A stretch of DNA of 22,659 bases from GCA-2718595 sp963935005 (GTDB taxonomy: Bacteria; Gemmatimonadota; Gemmatimonadetes; Longimicrobiales; Gaopeijiaceae). The notes under the pieces were generated by a model that had not been told where the DNA came from, ran no database searches, and worked only from the letters and a program-made list of their open reading frames with translations. Numbering within the stretch: position 1 is the first letter of the stretch; each line of letters starts with the position of its first letter. The stretch spans positions 1 through 22,659 of the forward strand of contig CAWWAX010000018.1 in NCBI GenBank assembly GCA_963935005.1, read 5' to 3'. Positions 14,771 to 21,400 of the stretch are shown here, piece by piece. The position numbers and the translations under genes are program-made.

Positions 14771-16435
14771 TTGAGACGAAAAGATTTCTTTCGAACGGCA
14801 GCAGCTATTGGGGTCTCAACATTACGGTCACCCTTTCCCACACTCGCACAACGTCCTGCGGATTTGGTCCTTAGGGGTGCACATGTTCTCGATGGAACTG
14901 GACGCCAAGGGCTCGACGTCGACGTCGCCGTTACAGGTGACCGGATTACAGCTGTCGGAGCAAATCTCCCTTCGGGTGTGTCAGAAATAGATCTTCAAGG
15001 CTTGGTTTTATCTCCGGGATTTATAGATGTCCATTCCCACGCCGACCTGTCACTCCTCGTCAACAACAAAGCAGAAAGTCGAATCAGGCAGGGAGTCACC
15101 TTAGAAATCGTAGGACAGGATGGGAATTCTATTGGACCATGGTCAGACAGGGGATTTGAGGACACGAGAGACAGCTACCGTAACCGATATGGGATCGAGC
15201 TAGATTTCCGTGATCCAGTGGGATTCCTCGACAGGATCGATCGCGAACGTCCTGCCGTTAACGTCGGGACAATGGTCGGCAACGGAGCGCTACGCGGTCT
15301 CGTAGTAGGCTACTCTGATCGTCCAGCAACCGAGGCCGAGATGTCCGCCATGCGATCCCTTTTGTCGGAGCAGATTGCTGGTGGATGCGTTGGTTTGTCA
15401 TCTGGCCTAGAGTACACTCCAAGTGGACTTGCCAATCTAGAAGAGCTTGTCGGACTCGCATCCGTGTTGCGAGGTACAGGATACCCCTACGCCTCACATA
15501 TGCGAAACGAAGACGATAGACTCCTGGCAGCGATTGAGGAAGCACTCCACGTAGGTCGACTCGCCAATGTTCCTGTACAAATATCCCACTTGAAGGCCCA
15601 AGGCCAAAGAAACTACTGGAAGGCAGACGCTGCTCTAAAACTTTTAGAGCAAGCAAGAGCCGATGGTGTTGATGTACACTTCGATAGGTATCCATATACT
15701 GCCTATGCCACGGGGCTCTCTAATCTATTTCCAAGTGAGTACCGTGCAGGTGGCAATCAGGCCTTCCTGAACCGCCTGAGAGATTCTGAATATGCAAGTC
15801 GTCTGGAAAAAGCTTGCCGTGAAAAAGTTGCCCTGCTCGGTGACTGGAATTCTGTCCAAATATCAAGTACAGGCGCCTCGACATCCTGGGCTCGAGGCGG
15901 CCTAGTGGGTGACTTAGCTCGTGCTCGTGGAATTGAAGCCTATGACCTTACACTGGAACTGTTAGAGGAAAATGCCGGAAGTGTAGGAATGATCGGCCAC
16001 GGAATGAGTGAAGAGAACACTGCAAAGATACTCGCTCATCCTCTCGGGATGCTGTGCTCCGACGGCGGAAGCTATGCACCCTACGGATCACTGGGATCGG
16101 GATCGCCTCATCCCCGCGGATATGGTTCATTTCCAAGGTTTTTGGGACACTACGTGCGAGAAACAGGAGCACTGGACCTGGAATCAGCAATTCATAAGGT
16201 GACCCAAATGCCAGCAAAAAAATTACAGCTAAGAGACCGAGGCATAATAGCCCCTGGAGCCTACGCTGACCTTGTGGCTTTCGACCCAACGACCGTTGCA
16301 GATCAGGCTACCTTCGATAACCCGCACCAATATCCCCTTGGCATCCCCATAGTAATTGTGAACGGGGTGGTGACTCTGCGCGACGGAGAACATACAGGGA
16401 ACCTTGGTGGTCGTGCAGTCCGAGGAAATTCCTAG
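14771..16435 (+). CDS. N-acyl-D-amino-acid deacylase family amidohydrolase (D-aminoacylase type)
   Basis: 554 aa from a TTG start with AGGA 8 nt upstream. The N-terminus MRRKDFFRTAAAIG carries twin arginines followed by F-F, a Tat-like signal, with the mature part beginning near LAQRPADLVLRGAHVLDGTG; export folded with metal would fit. The amidohydrolase metal motif is DVHSHAD (H88, H90), with further likely ligands H243 (SHMRNE), H273 (ISHLKAQG) and D431 (CSDGG). Where D-aminoacylases have Cys in 'GNCG', this protein has GQDG (residues 115-118), so the bridging Cys ligand is replaced. The family removes N-acyl groups from D-amino acids or hydrolyses related amides. The C-terminal GAYADLVAFDP and NGVVTLRDGEHTG are conserved. 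A diverged copy of the last 26 codons lies at 16920-16997. The neighbouring S9/S41/acylase genes support a catabolic role. Confidence 0.88.
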   Translation: MRRKDFFRTAAAIGVSTLRSPFPTLAQRPADLVLRGAHVLDGTGRQGLDVDVAVTGDRITAVGANLPSGVSEIDLQGLVLSPGFIDVHSHADLSLLVNNKAESRIRQGVTLEIVGQDGNSIGPWSDRGFEDTRDSYRNRYGIELDFRDPVGFLDRIDRERPAVNVGTMVGNGALRGLVVGYSDRPATEAEMSAMRSLLSEQIAGGCVGLSSGLEYTPSGLANLEELVGLASVLRGTGYPYASHMRNEDDRLLAAIEEALHVGRLANVPVQISHLKAQGQRNYWKADAALKLLEQARADGVDVHFDRYPYTAYATGLSNLFPSEYRAGGNQAFLNRLRDSEYASRLEKACREKVALLGDWNSVQISSTGASTSWARGGLVGDLARARGIEAYDLTLELLEENAGSVGMIGHGMSEENTAKILAHPLGMLCSDGGSYAPYGSLGSGSPHPRGYGSFPRFLGHYVRETGALDLESAIHKVTQMPAKKLQLRDRGIIAPGAYADLVAFDPTTVADQATFDNPHQYPLGIPIVIVNGVVTLRDGEHTGNLGGRAVRGNS

Positions 16436-16442
16436 CAATCCT

Positions 16443-16480
16443 CTTCCCTAACTTCATATTTTCTTTAGGCAGTTAGGAAG
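16443..16480. terminator. Hairpin at the convergent gene junction
   Basis: CTTCCCTAACT (16443-16453) can pair with AGTTAGGAAG (16471-16480), forming a 10-bp stem with one bulged C and a 17-nt loop. It lies between the convergent stops at 16435 and 16473, overlapping the DoxX-like stop. No T-tract follows on either strand, so it may be a weak bidirectional terminator or an mRNA 3' stabiliser. Confidence 0.3.
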
Positions 16481-16844
16481 AATACGTCAAAAATACAAAC
16501 GTACACATCGCCGCCATAAAGAGCGCCGGCATCGCTTTAATTAGGGGATCACCAACCTTGATATGTGCAGCTATCGCAGCCAGCATCAGGAGAGCAAGCA
16601 GGCCAGATGACACTCTTGCAACGGGAATCACAAACAATCCAATGACCATGAGCGACGCCAGTAGGAGTTTAGATGTTCCTACGCCTATTCTTACCCATTC
16701 TGGAAAACCATAAACAGCAAACTCTTCCTTCAAGGTACCAGCTCCATCCGGACGATAAGGAGTCGGCCGATCGCGGCGAAGTATCCAAACATTAAATATC
16801 ACGGCTGCGATCACAACTTGGCAAATCGAAGCGAAAGTCATCAT
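16473..16844 (-). CDS. DoxX-like four-helix membrane protein
   Basis: 123 aa with four predicted membrane segments: about 4-22 (SICQVVIAAVIFNVWIL), about 56-73 (KLLLASLMVIGLFVIPVA), about 76-94 (SSGLLALLMLAAIAAHIKV) and about 101-120 (IKAMPALFMAAMCTFVFLT). Between helices 1 and 2 is RPTPYRPDGAGTLKEEFAVYGFPEWVRIGVG. The 'fr.ygfp.w.....g..ellgallLl' pattern, followed by A-A-H-x-x-x-G-D-P, is characteristic of DoxX-like (DoxX_2) inner-membrane proteins. Their precise role is unsettled; they are linked to thiol or oxidative stress and quinone chemistry. GAGGGA lies just upstream of the two adjacent ATGs. The gene is convergent to the amidohydrolase and sits between it and the relic of its 3' end. 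Confidence 0.75.
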   Translation of the reverse strand: MMTFASICQVVIAAVIFNVWILRRDRPTPYRPDGAGTLKEEFAVYGFPEWVRIGVGTSKLLLASLMVIGLFVIPVARVSSGLLALLMLAAIAAHIKVGDPLIKAMPALFMAAMCTFVFLTYSS

Positions 16845-16919
16845 AAATTCCCTCTTAATTCACATAGATCAACGAGCAGATTCATCTTTACAGAATGTTA
16901 ATTTACTGCATCTCGTCGT

Positions 16920-16997
16920 GTGGTGACACTGCGTGACGGTGAGCACACGGGCAACCTCGGCGGTCGTGCAGTACAGGGAACTCCCCTTACCAACTAA
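16920..16997 (+). pseudogene. Relic of the 3' end of a second D-aminoacylase-type gene
   Basis: Translated in one frame, these 26 codons read VVTLRDGEHTGNLGGRAV, then QGTPLTN and a TAA. The intact gene ends VVTLRDGEHTGNLGGRAV, then RGNS (from residue 533). The first 18 residues are identical, yet the DNA differs at many third positions (for example ACA/ACT, CGT/CGC, GGT/GGA, CAC/CAT, CTC/CTT). So this is a diverged homologue that was under protein-level selection, not a recent copy. Upstream of the first GTG the similarity stops, and no start or other part of an amidohydrolase is present. The rest of the 16845-17092 intergenic region shows nothing else recognisable. Confidence 0.75.
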
Positions 16998-17092
16998 CGT
17001 TCGACTCGAGGCCAAACCCTGCAGAGAGGTTGCCCATGGATTTAGACCTAATCCTATAGCTGTCTTACTTAGGGCCGAGGACCATCTGACAA

Positions 17093-17560
17093 CTAGTCAC
17101 TCACGGTCACTTTTTCCATGACCACATCTTCGGTGGGTCGATCCGCAGCACCGGTCTGGACCTGACCTATCGCCTCTACTACATCTAGCCCATTTGATAC
17201 TTTACCAAAAATAGCGTGCTTCCCGTCCAACCAAGGCGTAGCTGCAAGAGTTATAAAAAACTGAGAACCGCCCGTGTTTGGACCGGCATTAGCCATGGAA
17301 AATACGCCCGGCTCAGTATGGGCCAAGCCCTCACCGAATTCATCTGGAATCGTATATCCGGGTCCGCCCCTACCTGTGCCGTCAGGGTCACCGCCTTGAA
17401 CCATAAATCCCTCTATTACTCTGTGAAACACCACGCCGTCATAATAGCCTTTTTTTACTAATTCTATGAAATTACCTACGGTTTTTGGAGCGCCGTCTTG
17501 GAATAGCTCAGCTTCTATAGTGCCGAGGTTTGTTTCGATGGTCACGATCGGGTTACTCAT
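17093..17560 (-). CDS. ppiB: Cyclophilin-type peptidyl-prolyl cis-trans isomerase
   Basis: 155 aa, no signal peptide, hence cytoplasmic and of the PpiB kind. It catalyses cis-trans isomerisation of X-Pro bonds during folding. The cyclophilin signature is complete: ELFQDGAPKTVGNFIEL, GVVFHRVIEGFMVQGGDPDG with the catalytic Arg47 and Gln55, FSMANAGPNTGGSQFFIT (residues 87-104), and the active-site W110-L-D-G-K-H115 followed by AIFGKVSNGLDVVEAI. The length is normal for bacterial cytosolic cyclophilins. The ATG is preceded by CAGGAGAAATA, a strong SD. It is monocistronic as far as can be seen: the next upstream minus gene is the 55-aa membrane protein, 118 bp away, with a hairpin in between. Confidence 0.95.
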   Translation of the reverse strand: MSNPIVTIETNLGTIEAELFQDGAPKTVGNFIELVKKGYYDGVVFHRVIEGFMVQGGDPDGTGRGGPGYTIPDEFGEGLAHTEPGVFSMANAGPNTGGSQFFITLAATPWLDGKHAIFGKVSNGLDVVEAIGQVQTGAADRPTEDVVMEKVTVSD

Positions 17561-17652
17561 TATTTCTCCTGATGAAATTTTGTACGAGTTAATGCCAGCG
17601 ATGTCATAGAATACCCTATGGAAAAATCGCTACGGCTTCTTGAAAACTCATT

Positions 17653-17666
17653 CCTCTAACTAGAGG
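17653..17666. terminator. Short perfect hairpin downstream of the 55-aa gene
   Basis: CCTCTA-AC-TAGAGG is a 6-bp perfect inverted repeat beginning 12 nt past the stop codon of the small membrane protein in the minus direction. It is followed on that strand by AATGAGTTTTC, only a weak T-rich run. It could end the small transcript before ppiB. Confidence 0.35.
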
Positions 17667-17678
17667 TTTCTATGCCCT

Positions 17679-17846
17679 TCACTTCTTCCTATGAACCACA
17701 ACTAGCAGCAATCCTAGCCCGAATACAGCTGGTCCCAACGTAGTATGATCCCAGAAGATCCACATAGAACCTCCTGCCACAACCAGTACATTGCCTAGCC
17801 ACCTTCTGTATGTTGTAAAATGCGGATTGCCATTCTCATCGCTCAT
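17679..17846 (-). CDS. 55-aa small membrane protein, unknown
   Basis: A minus-strand frame of 56 codons, from ATG at 17846 to TGA at 17679. It encodes MSDENGNPHFTTYRRWLG, then two hydrophobic segments: residues about 17-33 (LGNVLVVAGGSMWIFW) and about 38-52 (LGPAVFGLGLLLVVVH), ending H-R-K-K. The charged polar N-terminus, basic residues before helix 1 and the basic C-terminal tail are what is expected of a two-helix inner-membrane hairpin with both ends in the cytoplasm. GAGAG lies about 6 nt upstream of the ATG. It is the only coherent frame in the 461-bp interval between ppiB and the YczE-family gene. I do not recognise a family. The remaining 175 bp up to 18021 shows nothing else I can support. 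Confidence 0.6.
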   Translation of the reverse strand: MSDENGNPHFTTYRRWLGNVLVVAGGSMWIFWDHTTLGPAVFGLGLLLVVVHRKK

Positions 17847-18021
17847 TGCATCTCTCTTATCAATTTGTAAATACTACGATCAAAGCTAAAACAACTGCTG
17901 AGGAAACAGAACACTATTTCAACAGCAGGAAGATTTTCAATAGAAACATATTAGATTGGTCAATTCTAGATTACTTCGATCCAGAATCCTGAAACCCGAC
18001 GGTCGATAAAATCGGACAAAA

Positions 18022-18660
18022 ATGGACACACTCTTAAACCTGAAATTCTGGATTTATATGGCCCGACTTCAAATCGGTTTATTCCTTTTTGGAGTGGCCG
18101 TGTCTTTGATGCTAGAAGCTCACATCGGCCTCGATCCCTGGTCCGCCTTTCACGAAATTCTAAGTATCCGATCTGGCTTTAGTTTTGGCAGAATGTCTCA
18201 GAGCTTTGGATTCATGATCATCATTTTTAGTTGGGTGGTTTTATCAGTAAAACCTGGCCTTGCTACCATTCTAAACATGCTAACGGTTGGGCCTTGGATC
18301 GATTTCGTACGTACTCAGACTTGGCTACCTGAAGCTACAGGCTGGCTGCCGGGAATCATTCAATTCTTGGGAGGAATAGGCGTTATGGGCCTGGCCAGCG
18401 CACTTTATATCGGGGCACGTCTAGGGGCGGGACCAAGAGACGGACTTGCTATGGGCCTGTCTAATAAACTCGGCAAAAGTCTTCGGTTTACCAGAAATAG
18501 TGTAGAAATCACAGTGCTAGTGATAGCTGGACTCCTTGGTGGCTCTATAGGACTGGGGACCGTGATCTTTGCCTTGTTGATGGGACCGGTCATGCAGTTC
18601 AGTTTGAAAATCTGTAAGGTATCGTCTGATCCTTCACCGAGCTTCTCATTAATTAAATGA
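18022..18660 (+). CDS. YczE/YitT-family (DUF6198-like) integral membrane protein
   Basis: 212 aa inner-membrane protein with about five hydrophobic segments. Residues about 13-32 hold ARLQIGLFLFGVAVSLMLEA, followed by the diagnostic HIGLDPWSAFHEILSIRSGFSFG. Next is IIIFSWVVLSVKPGLATILNMLTVGPWIDF, then ASALYIGARLGAGPRDGLAMGLS and VEITVLVIAGLLGG. The repeated 'GLGPWD.lh..ls...glsfG' and 'GaGPrDgLm..l' pairs identify the YczE/YyaS/YitT-like family, whose function is unknown, possibly in transport or peptide export. The length is normal. No SD precedes the ATG. Its TGA overlaps the next gene's first ATG as ATGA (18657-18660), so the two are translationally linked. Confidence 0.8.
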   Translation: MDTLLNLKFWIYMARLQIGLFLFGVAVSLMLEAHIGLDPWSAFHEILSIRSGFSFGRMSQSFGFMIIIFSWVVLSVKPGLATILNMLTVGPWIDFVRTQTWLPEATGWLPGIIQFLGGIGVMGLASALYIGARLGAGPRDGLAMGLSNKLGKSLRFTRNSVEITVLVIAGLLGGSIGLGTVIFALLMGPVMQFSLKICKVSSDPSPSFSLIK

Positions 18661-18671
18661 GGAAATTCTTG

Positions 18672-19370
18672 ATGAAAAAATCGTTACTCGGCCTGGGATG
18701 CATAGCATTCATCAGTGTCTTCCTCTCGGATGTTTCAGGTCAAGGTTCTACGATCGCAGACAATCGACTCCTGGAAGCCATCGATCACTACACTGGAGTA
18801 ATCGGTACCGTAAACGATATCCGAGCCAAAGAGCTGTTATTGGAAGTGGCCCAGAACAAGGATGACATATTGGCCCAAATGTGGGTTTCTAGGGTCTATT
18901 CCACAGGTCGTATGGGCTTCAAAATGGATCTAACAAAAGCAAGGCACATTGCAGAGGATGTTTTGATCCAAATCCGTACTTTAGCTGATTCAGGCGATGT
19001 CGAGGCGGTCTTCCTTATGGGGACAGCCTATGACGAGGGTCTTGGAACGGAGATTAACTACACTCAGGCTCTCCAGTGGTACAAAACCGCTGCCGCTGCG
19101 GGGCATATCCTGGCGATTCACAATGTGGGAAACATGTACCGAGATGGTCGAGGTGTTCCAGTCGATCACTCTGAAGCAGTCACATGGTGGCTGCAAGCTG
19201 CCGCGGCGGGAGACGTCATTCCTGCGCTTCGACTTGGCGAAGCTTACGAAGCCGGAAGGGGAGTCACCCGTGACATTGAAAAAGCTAGGTACTGGTATTC
19301 AAAAGCTGCTGAAGCGGGCAACGGTGTCGCGGATGAATCCCTTAAGAGATTGCTCAGTCCAGGAACCTAA
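18672..19370 (+). CDS. Sel1-repeat exported protein
   Basis: The frame begins at ATG 18657 (ATGA overlap with the upstream stop). The ATG at 18672 is better placed, with TGAGG about 9 nt upstream and an immediate signal peptide (MKKSLLGLGCIAF ... SDVSGQ); this gives 232 aa. Counting from 18657, Sel1-type helix pairs occupy about 115-150 (DVEAVFLMGTAYDEGLGTE, ALQWYKTAAAAGH), 151-186 (AIHNVGNMYRDGRGVPVD, AVTWWLQAAAAGD) and 187-222 (ALRLGEAYEAGRGVTRD, ARYWYSKAAEAGN), with a degenerate repeat before them. Sel1 repeats are protein-interaction scaffolds; periplasmic forms regulate envelope complexes. The partner is unknown, possibly the YczE-family protein with which it is coupled. The last 17 bp overlap the convergent DCC gene. 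Confidence 0.85.
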   Translation: MKKSLLGLGCIAFISVFLSDVSGQGSTIADNRLLEAIDHYTGVIGTVNDIRAKELLLEVAQNKDDILAQMWVSRVYSTGRMGFKMDLTKARHIAEDVLIQIRTLADSGDVEAVFLMGTAYDEGLGTEINYTQALQWYKTAAAAGHILAIHNVGNMYRDGRGVPVDHSEAVTWWLQAAAAGDVIPALRLGEAYEAGRGVTRDIEKARYWYSKAAEAGNGVADESLKRLLSPGT

Positions 19371-19779
19371 ATTTGTCCTCTGGTGATGGGACGGTACAAT
19401 CGTCTAGACGACCGAACAGCCGGTAGCGATAGCGAGCGAACACATCGTAAGCCCAGTCACGCAGTGGCCGGGGCACTATCCAAAAGACTACCAGGATGCT
19501 CCATGGACCACCCAAGTGCCAAGCAGTCCTCAGTAACGCTCCAGACCGCACATACAATTGCTCCCTCTGGTTCTCGTGTCCTGATTCCACAAGGACGAGC
19601 GAATCAATCCCCTTCAGCGCCATGTTTCGCTCAAGTACCGAAGTGGCAAACTCACCCTGTAGGGATGCAAACCGGATCGTGTCCTTAGGGGTAACGGTCA
19701 GAATAAAGCGGATCGTTCGATCACAGAACCCGCACAGGCCGTCGTAGAGTAGCACTGGCCTCTGCCTTACATCCTCCAC
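19354..19779 (-). CDS. DCC-family thiol-disulfide oxidoreductase-like protein (DUF393)
   Basis: 141 aa from a GTG start with AGGAG 10 nt upstream. The N-terminal strand PVLLYDGLCGFCDRTIRFIL has the family's D-G-x-C-x2-C motif (C16, C19) on a thioredoxin-like fold. IRFASLQGEFATSVLE and LYVRSGALLRTAWHLGGPW follow, as does the C-terminal R-P-L-R-D-W-A-Y-D-V-F-A-R-Y-R-Y-R-L-F-G typical of DUF393. It is probably cytoplasmic and reduces or oxidises thiols, with substrate unknown. Its 3' end overlaps the Sel1 gene by 17 bp in convergent orientation (19354-19370), so the two mRNAs can pair. It ends a minus-strand series with the methyltransferase 101 bp upstream. Confidence 0.88.
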   Translation of the reverse strand: MEDVRQRPVLLYDGLCGFCDRTIRFILTVTPKDTIRFASLQGEFATSVLERNMALKGIDSLVLVESGHENQREQLYVRSGALLRTAWHLGGPWSILVVFWIVPRPLRDWAYDVFARYRYRLFGRLDDCTVPSPEDKFRFLD

Positions 19780-19880
19780 GCTAACAGCACTCCTCGTTTG
19801 AACGTACCATTCTCATCCTTCCCTCCTGGATTCTGACCAGGTATACGATTCTAAACCATATATTTAAGGTAACGTCGCTA

Positions 19881-20519
19881 TCAGGATACTGCCCTTTTCA
19901 ACAACACAATATCTTTTGATTGGATCTCACAAACCCATGCCCGCTGTGAGGCGATCACTTCGAATGTCTTTTCTGCATAGAAAACTACGTGAGTGGGATC
20001 TCTTCGATAATACCAATTGGCGAACGACTCCTCGTTAGTCAAAAAACACGTCATCACTCCCAACCAACCACCATCTACAAGTAGCCCGTCTAACACATCA
20101 AACTCTTTGCACGGATCAAAGAAATGTTCTGCTGTTTCCGTGCACGTGATGAAATCATATTTATTGGAAAAAATACTTTTATCAGGAAAGAAAAAGGGAT
20201 CGTAGAGATCCATTGCAAATCCGTCTGACCTCAGCATGTCTGCTAATGCTGGGCCATGTCCACAACCGAAATCGAGTCCCTTGTCGTTCTTTGATAATTT
20301 TTCCTTCAGCGGGTCGGCGAGCCTTGATAAGAAATCTCTGTAGGCTCTATCGTCGATTCTATTCTGGTGTTCTAAGTAACGATTTTTTTCGAGTGTAGGG
20401 TCTGGATAGTGACTCTTATCCAAGAATTTTGCCGAACAAAAACTACATTTCCAGTACCTTTTGTTGTCTATGACTTTAAAGCTCTCGACTAAGTCACTTT
20501 TACAGACGATGCAGATCAG
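19881..20519 (-). CDS. Class I SAM-dependent methyltransferase with N-terminal zinc ribbon; non-canonical start
   Basis: The core has SAM motif I K-G-L-D-F-G-C-G-H-G-P, then YDFITCTETAEHFFDP (motif II/III), GGWLGVMTCFL and RRDPTHVVFYAEKTFEVI. The first standard start in frame is TTG 20423, giving 180 aa, but the frame stays open upstream and encodes ICIVCKSDLVESFKV, then RYWKCSFCSAKFLDKSH. This is a C-x2-C-x18-C-x2-C zinc ribbon typical of this methyltransferase family. There is no ATG, GTG or TTG between the upstream in-frame stop (20562-20564) and the ribbon. The best start is CTG at 20519 (or ATC at 20516), 4-7 nt after GGGGAGG, giving about 212 aa and overlapping the plsC stop. The substrate is unknown. 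A base-call error that destroyed an ATG is an alternative. Confidence 0.78.
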   Translation of the reverse strand: MICIVCKSDLVESFKVIDNKRYWKCSFCSAKFLDKSHYPDPTLEKNRYLEHQNRIDDRAYRDFLSRLADPLKEKLSKNDKGLDFGCGHGPALADMLRSDGFAMDLYDPFFFPDKSIFSNKYDFITCTETAEHFFDPCKEFDVLDGLLVDGGWLGVMTCFLTNEESFANWYYRRDPTHVVFYAEKTFEVIASQRAWVCEIQSKDIVLLKRAVS

Positions 20520-21313
20520 AAAGCCTCCCCGAAAAGCGTCAATGGCTCCTCCATATCGCTGTCATCCTCCTGTCTCAGGGAGGCCAAACCCTTGGTCATG
20601 TGGTCTTCCATTTCCTGTATCCATCTGGAAACATCCTCCATGCTCTCGGGAGAGTCAAAGGGTCCCAACACTTTCTTTTTACAATCCAGTTTCTCTTTGA
20701 GGGATCTTATGTGGTAGAAGGTCCCACAAGGCCAAATACCGTCAACTACGAGGAGATACACTTTCCATTTTCGACTTTCTAAAAACACCCGTAAAGCACC
20801 CTCTTGGAAAGGTAATAAGTCTCCATTTCGGGAGCGTACACCCTCCGGATATATAACAAGCGGCTTCGTGGTTTTCGCTGCCTTGTAAAGCTTGTTGAAG
20901 TCAGTTTTGGAACCGTCACGAGGCTTGACCGTCGGAAATTCCAGCCTCCTCACGAGACTCGAAATTAAAGGAATGCCCTTTGCATATCCCTCTCGAGTGA
21001 CAATTATCGGGTAGCCTCCCTGCATACTCAGAATAGCTATCGGTATATCTAAGATAGACTGATGATTCATCAAGACTAGTACACCCGAATCGGATGGTAT
21101 CACGGGCTTCGTATCAAAATCACCGACACCGGTAACCCCAGCTATCTTCAAAGGCGCAGCGGCCAACCACCTCACCCACGCTGCTAACATATCCTCATTT
21201 TTACTGGGCAAATACTTCAGAACCAATGGCAGTAGTGTTCTTTGAACCAAGTCAGTCAGTAGCACAAACAAACTGACCAGAATGATAAATAGTAAGGTCT
21301 TGATCCGCATCAT
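20516..21313 (-). CDS. plsC: 1-acyl-sn-glycerol-3-phosphate acyltransferase (PlsC family)
   Basis: 265 aa with an N-terminal hydrophobic segment (residues 5-21) that anchors it to the inner membrane. It transfers an acyl group to the sn-2 position of lysophosphatidate in phospholipid synthesis. The acyltransferase motifs are in order: N-H-Q-S-I-L-D (H84, D89), the H-x4-D catalytic pair; EFPTVKPRDGSKTDF with R132 in block II; and VIYPEGVRSRNGDLLPFQEGA (P-E-G, 156-158) in block III. Two adjacent ATGs (21313, 21310) could start it; GGTGGGAG lies about 13 nt upstream, a poorly spaced SD. It overlaps the methyltransferase start and is preceded by a near-consensus promoter with two dyads. Relatives act on other lyso-lipids, so the exact substrate is inferred. 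Confidence 0.88.
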   Translation of the reverse strand: MMRIKTLLFIILVSLFVLLTDLVQRTLLPLVLKYLPSKNEDMLAAWVRWLAAAPLKIAGVTGVGDFDTKPVIPSDSGVLVLMNHQSILDIPIAILSMQGGYPIIVTREGYAKGIPLISSLVRRLEFPTVKPRDGSKTDFNKLYKAAKTTKPLVIYPEGVRSRNGDLLPFQEGALRVFLESRKWKVYLLVVDGIWPCGTFYHIRSLKEKLDCKKKVLGPFDSPESMEDVSRWIQEMEDHMTKGLASLRQEDDSDMEEPLTLFGEAF

Positions 21314-21353
21314 TTACGACCCAGCTCCCACCTTGAATAAGCCCGCCATAAAC

Positions 21354-21374
21354 GTCTAATATATTCTATTAGAC
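21354..21374. promoter_or_regulatory. Perfect dyad (operator candidate) on the plsC -10
   Basis: GTCTAATA (21354-21361), a 5-nt spacer, then TATTAGAC (21367-21374): an 8-bp perfect inverted repeat of 21 bp. It covers the whole -10 box (21363-21368) of the plsC promoter, the position of a repressor operator. The protein that would bind it is not known. Confidence 0.55.
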
Positions 21375-21392
21375 CGTATCGATTCGTGTCAA
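21363..21392 (-). promoter_or_regulatory. plsC promoter (sigma70-like)
   Basis: On the minus strand TTGACA (21387-21392), an exact -35 consensus, is followed after 18 bp by TAGAAT (21363-21368), which differs from the -10 consensus at one base. Transcription would begin near 21356, about 43 nt before the plsC start, and would serve plsC and probably the methyltransferase. Confidence 0.6.
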
Positions 21393-21400
21393 TGCGACCC

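Noticed and set aside
15258..15695. 145-codon open frame antisense to the amidohydrolase
   Set aside because: No signal, motif or SD; it lies fully inside a well-supported gene on the other strand.
16933..17121. 62-codon plus-strand frame after the DoxX-like gene
   Set aside because: It is in a different frame from the amidohydrolase relic, has no motif and runs into the ppiB 3' end.
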